NCBI GenBank assembly: GCA_016169945.1
Contig: JADLSH010000193.1
Coordinates: 2,356,001-2,420,000 of the forward strand
DNA length: 64,000 bases
From: Trachythela sp. YZ-2020
Taxonomy: Eukaryota > Cnidaria > Anthozoa > Malacalcyonacea > Clavulariidae
Reading direction: 5' to 3'
Every line of letters begins with the position of its first letter. Position 1 is the first letter of the stretch. Shown here in pieces: positions 56,077-64,000 of this stretch. The notes beneath the pieces were generated by a model. The model was not told the DNA's origin and did not search any database. It worked only from the letters and a program-made list of their open reading frames with translations. The position numbers were made by a program, and so were the translations under genes.

Positions 56077-56475
56077 TTTGGATAATTCACAAGTCCAAGA
56101 CAAGAGTAAAGCAAACATATCTATTTTTTCTGATGATGAAGGCAATTCATCAGAAGATACAACTTCTGACGAAGAAAGGTATGTGTCTATGAATTTGACA
56201 GATCTAGTACAGCATGCCAAATATGCCCATATTTAAACAGATAATACTGTTAATAGTAATGTCTCAATCAATTCCAAATGTGCCCATCCCTAGGAATTTA
56301 TGAGTTAAAGCATTTCAAATGCCCTATTTCACATTGGAATGAGTGTAGTGATTCACAAGCCCCACATAGGGAATTTAAAATTGATGTAAATGCTAATAGT
56401 CAATTGGTGCATGGGTGGAGGCACACTTGGAATTGATAGAGACATCACAGGCGGTACTGTGGTATTTGTTTCTGG

Positions 56476-56843
56476 CTAGAGCTGTGCGCCGGAGTGCAGG
56501 AGGCGGAGCTCCCGGCAAATTTTGCCGGAGTTGGGAAAACTCAGGCAAAAACTCCGGCAGACAAAATTATGAAAAATTATTTCATATTTCGATGAACTTT
56601 TGGTAATGGAAAAGTTAAGTTGTTGAATGATTTGACTGTTTTCACTCTTAAACTAGGCGATTTATTAATTTTATTTAATAATATATGGTTTTAACGAAAA
56701 AGAGTAAAAGAAATTCTGAAATTACACTGAAAATCTGAAATACTTTCACCTGCTTCCACTTTTAAATATGAAATTGCCTTCCTATTTCCTTTAAATTTTC
56801 CTTGCCGGAGCCAGAGAAAATAACCGGAGTTTGCACAGCACTA
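56476..56843. mobile_element. hAT-type MITE, CCGGAG family, 368 bp
   Basis: Exact 8-bp duplication TTTCTGGC (56468-56475 and 56844-56851). Ends TAGAGCTGTGCGCCGGAG and CCGGAGTTTGCACAGCACTA are inverted. Same family as 7956-8621. It lies in the first intron of the DDE-like gene, so it probably did no damage there. Confidence 0.85.
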
Positions 56844-59344
56844 TTTCTGGCTGTGACAATTTTTTATTTTTACAGTTTACTCGAACTTTCCCATTCCGCC
56901 ATTGAGGCTCTAAATGCAGAAGAAAAGCTATCAGAGTCTGAGGAAGGGTAAGCATGCACTGATGCACAAATGCATCTTTGTTTATATACCATATATGATT
57001 TTCAATTTCTCTAGGGACATCAGATCTGGGTATAATATCATAGAGTGCATGGTATCTGGCCATATATATATGAAATATTATAGACAATTTTCATTTCTTG
57101 TCCATTTCCCCTATTTTCTATTCTTGTATCGGTCATTTTTAATATATTTTAATTTATATTTCCTTTTGCAGTGACTATGATCACCTATACCAATCTGATG
57201 ATGAAACTGTAGAAGGTCTGATATCAAATAATGATGATGACACTTATGACAATACTGATGAAAACACAGTTCAATCGATTCCAAAAGATATTTCTCACTA
57301 CCCCAGAGACCTCACCAGTTTGGAATATGGGCCACACCGTAAATTGAGCAGAGGGGATGATATCTACGCCCTTGAAAAGGAGTTTGGAATGGTAACTGAA
57401 AGAAAATGTATTTGTTCATTGGATTTGCTTTTGAATGTATTCAGAAGCCGATGTCAGACACCTGGTTGTGTTAATGTTCCCGATGTAATTTACCACTTTG
57501 TGGGGACAACTCTAGTTGTTAGCTGCACCTGTCAGTCTGGACACAATTTTAGATATTGTTCATCACGAAGAATAAATGACATGTATGTTAATAATATTCA
57601 AGCTTCTGCAGCAGTGCTGCTTTCAGGACATAACTATGGCAGAATCAATCGTTTGGCTCAATTTATGAACTTGGCCTTTGTTTCCAAATCTACGTATTTC
57701 AGAGTGCAGCGGGTGTATTTACTGCCAGCTGTGAACGAGTGGTGGATTTGGATGAGGGGTCAACTCCTGAAGGAGTTTGCAGGCACAAATCTTATTATTG
57801 GTGGTGATGGTCAGTGTGATTCACTTGGCTTTAATGCTAAAAATCTATGCTACTTTGTGGTCGAAACAAATTCAAGTTATATATTGCATATTGAAGTGCT
57901 TGACAAACGTCATGTTGGGTTGGCCTCTACAAATATGGAGAGGGAAGCAGTAAAGAGATCACTAGAGAAGCTGAAAAAAGAAGATATACGTATTGTTGAA
58001 CTGGTGACAGATGCCTCATCTTCTGTCAAAAAATTACTAGGTGGGTATTGAAGATTGCATATACAGTAAGTCCCCTACATATTTTGAAATATTTTGAAAT
58101 CAGACTGTTCAGTTTCTTAGATGTACACTAGGAGATTGAGTATTTACCATTCAAGTAAGGAAAAGAATGCAAAGTACAGTATCAAACAAATTCCTAAAAC
58201 AGTATACTAAATACAGTATTATATTTTAAAGTTGTATCTGTAAACTATCTTTTTTCCAGGAGGAAATGTTCTTTCTATTTACAACATATAGTTTCGTATA
58301 TATGGCGACTTACTGTAACTATACGATTATTTGATATTAGCTGGTTCAAAAATAAAATATGTTCCTTCAAGTATATAGGATAATTACAGATAAGTACTAG
58401 TGCAAAGTTGACAACAATTAATTGTGGTATTGTATGGATATTTTTTTACTCTAGAAACTGATTTTAAGGATATTGTACACAGTTTGGATATTTGGCACAA
58501 GTCCAAGTCCATTAAGAAGTGTCTTACAAAGGTCAGTGATGTTTGTATTTACAATTATATTAATAATGTAATACTAATCGGGTAATTAGAAAAGAAATAA
58601 AGCTTAAAAAGGCCGCTTACAATCTACACTCTAGAAGGCTTACAATCTTGGCTTATCCAGGGCCGGGGTTTTTTCTGTTTTTATTCATTAGCTTGGTAAA
58701 CCAAAGGCCATGAAGAAGATTAAAGACTGGTCACATCACATAGTGCGACACTTTTGGTATTGTGCAAGTGTATGCAGAGAGAGTGAATCCATGTCTGATG
58801 CCGAAGCATTAAAAATTATGAAGGTAAGTCTTATATTTAATAACACAAACAAGCAGATTTCTTTGTATTGCACAGTATATAGGTAGGGCGTTCAATGTTT
58901 TTAATGAAGGCCTTTCCTAATAATTCCATGATGAAAGACCTTCAAATATCACTAATAAATTATTCAGTAATACAAGAACCAACCCAAAGATTTGTATTCC
59001 AAGATTACTATTTGTGTATATACAGGACAAATGGATTGGATTACTTCATCACATATGCAACTCACACGAGTGGTTGATGGTAAATGTCTTGGTTCGACAG
59101 ACGGGAAAAAGACTTTGCTGAACTTCAGAAAGTCATTCTAAATCCAGAGTTGCTGGACAGCTTTAAATATTATACAAGGTTTAGGTAAATATTTTTATAA
59201 AGTTGCATGCCCAAAATCTTTTATTACATTGTGGAAACATATTAACATAATTTTTTTCCTGTTTTTCCCCCACAAGGCACACAGGACGAATAGAATGTGC
59301 AAATAGCCTGAGTCTTGTTTATACACCAAAGAGAGTGCCCTTAA

Positions 59345-59880
59345 AGTGCCTATGCAACGAAATTTTTGCCTGATTTTTTATTGTTTTGTTAAAAAGTACA
59401 CCTCGAATGATGAAGAATGACGTTTACGGTTTATTCATATCTCATCTCATTCCCAAGTTATCGCACTTTGTACATTTTGATTTGTGACGTCACTGGTTGT
59501 GTTTGAGATAGTGGCAATAACAAGAAAGTCTGATATCTTGGTGATGATTTAGTAGAATTCAATGAAACTTGGCACACTTAGTTGGTGCACCTAAGTAACC
59601 ATTTTCGGTTGTTTCTATGGTTGTCATGGCAATGCACTAGTCCCTTCTCGAGTTCTCGTGCATTTGCTATATGATCTGTCTCCAACGAAATCAAAACCAA
59701 TTTCTGCAATTTGCGCTTATTAGTATAGTATGTACAGGTGTTGTGACAAGTTTAAACCCATGAAATAAGCAAACGAAGTTTAGAGGAGGAAATTTGGAAA
59801 AAGGAAGTGAAGAGACTGGGGACTAGTGTGTTGCCATGACAACCACATGACCACTCCAAAAATTTCGTTGCATAGGCACT
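59345..59880. mobile_element. TTAA-type MITE, 536 bp, on a splice donor
   Basis: Exact TTAA duplications (59341-59344 and 59881-59884) and 24-bp inverted ends beginning AGTGCCTATGCAACGAAATT. TTAA targets are used by piggyBac and Kolobok superfamilies. The target was inside CCCTTAAG|GTTAGC: removing the MITE restores exon 7 and its donor in the phase needed by exon 8. The inserted copy separates the exon from its donor. Confidence 0.85.
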
Positions 59881-60520
59881 TTAAGGTTAGCATCAACAAC
59901 CTTAATGGTACAATTTTTATTTCAGTAACATGAATTGGGATATGTAAATTACAACAAAACCCTATTAATTGTTTAGTTATAGGGTATTTAAAGCTAAGAA
60001 GCAAATTGCTGCAATTGATTGGAACTTCCACATGAACCTTCCCCAAGCCATGACCAGTTCAGGTGATGAAATGGTTACCACGAAGTACAACCAAAGAACA
60101 AGGAAATGGGATATAAAAGCTGTGAAAGTTCTGAAAGGATATGAATACATCCCAGTACTTATGTCCAACATTTTGAGGAAAAGGCTAGATGATGTGGATT
60201 CTGTCACACAAACAGTTCCTTTAAATGAAAGTGATCCTGCTATTATTTCCCCAACCATAGCCCATATTCCACCACCTCCCACAAAGGAAGCCATCCAAAG
60301 AAGGAGCAGATTTACCTCAGCAAATTAATATAAATAATAAATATATAAAGTCTTACCCAGGGCCGCTCAGAGAAATTTGGGGGCTCGGGGCAAAATCAAC
60401 TTGGGGGCACTTATTATCAAAATTAATTTTGAGAAATTGCTCAAACGAACAATATACATTGTTTTTGACAATTGTATCTCTGATGGGGTTAAACCGACAA
60501 TCAGTTGTCAATTAATGCAG

Positions 60521-60566
60521 GTATAAAGTTTATTTGTCAATTAATGCAGGTATAAAGTTTATTGAA
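60521..60566. repeat. Two-unit tandem repeat, about 29-bp unit
   Basis: TTGTCAATTAATGCAGGTAT and following bases repeat twice (about 60504 and 60534) upstream of a region with no gene. Confidence 0.6.
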
Positions 60567-60898
60567 ATGGACATAATGATGTATATTAGTTGTTAACATC
60601 CCTGTGAGCAAGTATTTACAGTATGTACAGTGCAAATGACCAATACCGTAAACCGGGGTGACTTTGAAAATTGGGCGACTTTGGGCACCTTCCAATTTTC
60701 TAAAATAAAATCTCTTATGTAACTTTTAGTTGCATATACTTATATAGATATAATTATATATTTGTTTTATACTCTGTAATGTGCAGGTGAGCATCTTCCT
60801 ATGGAACCTCGCGCAATATAAATTTAATTAATAATAATAATCTCTGCAGCACTGAATTTAAAGTAAGGAAGTGGTCAAAGTCACCCCAGTTTACTGTA

Positions 60899-62435
60899 TC
60901 AGTGATCTCTATACCCCATATAAATACCAGTAATGAAAGGATATTGTTCTCTAATTCTTAGAACAACACAGGAAGGACAAACTCTTCTATTTCCTTTGCC
61001 GAGATAACCATGGCGTGCCAAAATAAACTGTCTATATGCAGCCCTTCTGAATGCCCTTGTGCTGTTGTCTTCCTTGTCATTTCGAATATCGCTTGTATTT
61101 CGAATACACAGCTCTAGCACATCTGGATCAAGACATATTTTGACAAACCGAGAACCTAGTGTGATACATTTTTTTGCTTACAACATTTATTTTCAACTTC
61201 TTGTGGCATGGATGGCATTTCCCACATTTGCACCATTCTGGTACAGGTTCAATTGCGTTATTCTGTCCTGGATCAGGGATGTGTGGCTGACTAGGCTGCT
61301 GGGATGGTTCAGCCCCTGGTTCTTGATCCATGTTCAATGAGAACTCACCCATGATGCTTTCGGCTTCACCCTCATTGGCATCATCAAGGTCATCTTCCTT
61401 GATCAGGAGGGTATCAATATAATCCATACTACCGATACCCCTGCGAAGACTGCGAATTGCTAAATTTCTCACCATACTTGCATCTAGGGTATCTATAAAG
61501 TGCTAAAATAAATATATACATGATAAATTATATAATACCTAGCCAATAAACTAGCTTGTTTACAATGATTTAGTGCCCAACCCACATCTCAACCATAAAC
61601 CTATATAAAACCCTTTTATTAATAGCATGTACACAGCATTGTTTCATTTGTTTGGTCTGCCAGTTCTAAGAAAAATAACTTTAGTTTTTACACTTATGAT
61701 ATGTAGAGCGGCAAGGTATTCTATATTTAATCCTAAATACAGGTTCATTGAAGCGTGGAAGGACTATAGTCCGTTGATGGACTATAAAAGTCTTGGCGAA
61801 CTTCAATTTCGATTGTGTCAACTTGTTCGATTTATAATAATTGTAGGAGTTTATACTGTATACTCTATGTACTATATGCCATATAAATAAACTAATATAA
61901 CCAGACAAGTTGTTTAGGAGCTAAGCCCTGTATAAAGTCTTCCAAAATAAATAATTTTAACGTACATAATAAACCAAGTTACCTTCACATCGTTGTTTTC
62001 CTTTTCCCTTTATAGCGAATCCTCCGAGACAATAGGCTGATGAGAGAGGCGAAAACCTTGACTTGTAGTCCTACCACGACCACCGCGTTCCCTTCGCGTG
62101 TTCGCTGCATTTCCCTGTAAAAATTAAGACAATGCAACCATTATTCTCTCATAACCAAAACAAAGTTGTAATAGTAAGGCATTCACTGTGCAAACTCACC
62201 TTATTTTGGCAAGGTTTAGCACGAGTACCGCACTGACATTCGGCAGAACACTCCATATTTTGACCCTTACAAGGACATCCTCTTGTGCTATTTTCTTTTT
62301 TCCTAGTGCTGCAAGAACTCTTGCACTTACAACTGTAAACCTAAGACGATAGTTTTTCAAAAATCATGTGGTTATGTATCGTATTACAAATATATGTAAA
62401 TATATGCAAATTTAGCTTACCGTGGATGTCGACAT
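60899..62435 (-). pseudogene. P2X7-like cysteine-rich domain gene, with stop and frameshift
   Basis: Four minus exons in phase 0: 62435-62421 (MSTST), 62340-62200, 62114-61983 and 61502-60899. Exon 2 is a 47-residue Cys-rich block (SCKCKSSC, GCPCKGQNMECSAECQCGTR). Exon 3 carries an Arg/Gly-rich stretch (RRERGGRGR) and an in-frame TAA (62012-62010). Exon 4 has an acidic region, CKCGKCHPC, then the P2X7 C-terminal signature RRAAYRQFILARHGYLGKGN, RRVCPSCVVLRIREQYPF and GIYMGY, ending DH. Joining these needs one base less in a run of seven T (A on the coding strand) at 61169-61175, before KCITLGSRFVKICLDPDVL. No channel part is present: only the zinc-binding-type domain that is widely multiplied in cnidarians and often linked to transposons. 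The two lesions suggest a pseudogene. Confidence 0.7.
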
Positions 62436-63387
62436 GTTCTTTTCATCACTCGACACTCGCTCTTTAAATGGCGGATTATGTAAGCCGAACGATTTACGAC
62501 ACTTTCCGATGTTTGCTATAGATGCGCAGAAAGGATGCGCAGACGGTGACACTGCCCCTTTAAGAATTATAAAACCTTCTGTAGCACTTGATTTTGAGCA
62601 CTTGCTTAATAGAAAAGTTACAGTTAAACTCACCTGGCTTTGTATAGTTTTCTCCACATCTGCAAGATTTCTTCCAAAAATTCAGTAACTTTACTTTTAT
62701 TTGTGCCATGTAATGCAAAGATGGTTAATTTTATGCAAGACTGTTTTTACCAAATTCCGCCTCCAAATTCCGCCTCCATCACAGGGCCCCACTGTGCTTT
62801 CAGATTGACAACTTTGCCCCCAACAATAATATCTTGAAATAACTTCGAATAAAAATCGTGTGTTTGTGGTTTCTTGTTTTATTTGGAACAGTAATGATGT
62901 TACAGTCGTTAAGTTATGAAATTGCGAGAAAAAGTATGTAAAAAATACAAAATCTGCCAAAGATATATACGTTACTTCTCAAATAATCGATCGTCTTTTA
63001 ATAGGATGTTATGCGCTGCGGGACGTTGTAATTCAAACGTCAATATTTCGCGTTGTAGGTCGAAATTAATAAATTCCCACCACAAAATTCAAGATTTATG
63101 CATATTCTATTACAATCTGTGGGTTTTAGATCAAAACATTAAAGTGCATATAAACCCAAATTAGTTTTGATTCCTTTCGAATCTAATTGATGCGAAAGAC
63201 CCAAATTTGAAAATTTTATTTCAATCGAACATATATTTTTACTGCTACGTTTCATCAAAGTTGGTAAAATTGGCCAATTCGAATCGCTCGGTTTCCCGCC
63301 GGGATACTGGTACTGCGCGGTCAATTTTAGAGCCTGTGACGTAACATGAGTAACTCGCAGCTGTCACAGATCAATAGTGTGCTAATC
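62436..63387. other. Divergent intergenic region between P2X7-like and THAP genes
   Basis: 0.95 kb separates the minus P2X7-like start (62435) from the plus THAP start (63388), so promoters of both could share it. A minus frame runs upstream of 62435 to 62657 with no domain. A tandem CCAAATTCCGCCTCC pair lies near 62750-62778. No other gene. Confidence 0.4.
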
Positions 63388-64000
63388 ATGCCAAGTCGCT
63401 GTATTGTTGCTGGGTGTTCGAGTGTTCCTTGCCCAGAAAAAGGCATAGGACTTCACCAGATTCCGTTTTACGAGAGTGAAGATCTGGTGAAAAAGAAGAG
63501 AAGGAAGAAGTGGATAGATTTTGTTTCTTTAAAACGGGCAAAATTCCCTATATCTAGGAGATCAAGCATTTGTTCACTTCACTTCCAACCCAAGGATTTC
63601 AAAAGAAAATGTAAGAATTTACCAGGACAAACAAGCTCCTATTTACCCGTGCTTATATCAGATGAAGTTGGTGTGTTGGCTTTCCCATCGATTCATGTTT
63701 CGGACGTATCACTAGAAGAGAATACACCTTCTGAAAGGGAACGTAGACTAGTAAGTTTACCGTGCATCTTGTGGCTTTAATTTATTAAGTGTGAAATATG
63801 GTTTTCAATAATATTATAAGATGCTTTTTCGTATTTAGCTAATATATTAACAGCTGAACAACATTTAACTCGTAGTTCTATCCTTTTTAGCTTGTAAGAA
63901 ATATTTTGTCCAGTGAAGAGCCATGTTCTTCGACTGCTGGTCAAGATGAAAACTTAGATCGCATCGTTAACGAAAACGATATGTTTGGAGAAGGAATTGA
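63388..64000 (+). CDS. THAP-domain protein, N-terminal part (runs off right edge)
   Basis: Exon 1 (63388-63750) begins MPSRCIVAGCSSVPCPEKGI, followed by GLHQIPFY and KKWIDFV, FPISRRSSICSLHFQPKDF. C-x4-C with the later C-x2-H, the W in KKW and the MP-x-x-C start make a complete THAP zinc finger. Exon 1 ends in phase 0 at GTAAGT. Exon 2 starts at 63891 after a TTTTTAG acceptor and reads LVRNILSSEEPCSSTAGQDE to the end of the window in the same frame. An upstream in-frame Met exists at 63346, but the MP start fits the family. No stop or frame break is seen. THAP proteins bind DNA; here it could be a transposase N-terminus or a host factor. The nearby DDE-like gene suggests the former, as an inference. 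Confidence 0.8.

Larger units (their letters stand above)
56077..60328 (+). pseudogene. DDE-like transposase gene (THAP/Kolobok-associated family), broken
   Basis: Eight plus exons with matching phases: 56077-56178, 56876-56947, 57172-58040, 58455-58531, 58692-58823, 59026-59184, 59277-59340 (plus 59881-59885) and 59983-60328. An acidic leader (FSDDEGNSSEDTTSDEE) precedes a Cys-containing region (CICSLDLLLNVFRSRCQTPG, YHFVGTTLVVSCTCQSGHNF) and the core: NEWWIWMRGQL, GGDGQCDSLGFNAKNLCYFV, HIEVLDKRHVGLASTNMERE, VELVTDASSSVKKLL, SLDIWHKSKSIKKCLTK, IVRHFWYCASVCRES, KAKKQIAAIDWNFHMNLPQA. The Asp residues in GDGQCDS and VTDAS are the likely catalytic acids. This is a family known from cnidarians and fishes, often with an N-terminal THAP; the Kolobok link is my inference. 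Breaks: a frameshift in exon 6 (about 59080-59095) and a MITE over the exon 7 donor. No start exon identified. Confidence 0.7.

Noticed and set aside
60899..62435. A true P2X purinoceptor channel
   Set aside because: No transmembrane or extracellular ATP-binding parts are present; only the C-terminal Cys-rich domain is recognised.
54514..64000. Signal-peptide exon of the NIDO/EGF gene
   Set aside because: Scanned on the minus strand for YPYG...NGD, NDD-SSG and FPFFG codons before a phase-0 donor; nothing convincing was found.

Overview
The window is AT-rich metazoan DNA with introns, GT-AG splice sites and many eukaryotic transposons; there are no operons and no bacterial features. The gene families seen (NIDO/EGF receptor-like membrane proteins, many THAP-domain transposases, P2X7-like cysteine-rich domains, CR1/L2-like retroelements) suggest a cnidarian, most likely an anthozoan. 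The taxon is an inference from family content.

The one well-supported host gene is on the minus strand at 34461-54513. Twelve phase-consistent exons encode most of a NIDO domain, an IPT-like domain as in Mesh/SUSD2-type proteins, four Ca-binding-type EGF repeats (each exactly one 120-nt exon), a shortened EGF-like exon, a linker, one transmembrane helix and a short cytoplasmic tail. Its signal-peptide exon is not found in the window. A separate first exon of a paralogue (signal peptide plus the start of a NIDO domain) lies at 1350-1547, minus strand, and runs off the left edge, so the locus looks like a tandem family.

Layout: 1-1.55 kb, the paralogue's first exon and foldbacks; 1.6-5.4 kb, a recent 1.9-kb tandem duplication carrying dense palindromic GTGTGT arrays; 5.4-12.6 kb, hairpins, a hAT-type MITE and reverse-transcriptase (RT) fragments; 12.6-16.5 kb, a P-element relative with a decayed THAP transposase, nested in a Harbinger-type MITE; 18.2-19 kb, a short inverted-repeat element inserted next to its own relative; 19.9-23 kb, a decayed non-LTR retroelement (minus); 23.8-32.0 kb, an 8.2-kb giant inverted-repeat element with four later insertions; 32.5-33.65 kb, a hAT-type element holding a 677-bp element with 9-bp target duplications, 60-bp TIRs and a zinc-finger-like exon (Pack-MULE-like); 34.5-54.5 kb, the NIDO/EGF gene, whose 9.6-kb intron holds a MULE remnant, retroelements and minisatellites; 56-60.3 kb, a multi-exon DDE-like transposase gene (plus) broken by a TTAA MITE exactly at a splice donor; 60.9-62.4 kb, a P2X7-like cysteine-rich gene (minus) with a nonsense codon and a homopolymer frameshift; 63.4-64 kb, the start of an apparently intact THAP gene (plus) that continues past the right edge.

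Most of the window is therefore a layered transposon deposit in and around a tandem receptor-like family. Exact target-site duplications and paired repeat arms allow many insertions to be ordered in time. The most unusual items are the Pack-MULE-like capture, the dissected giant palindrome, the MITE on a splice donor and the clustering of a DDE transposase, a P2X7-like protein and a THAP protein.
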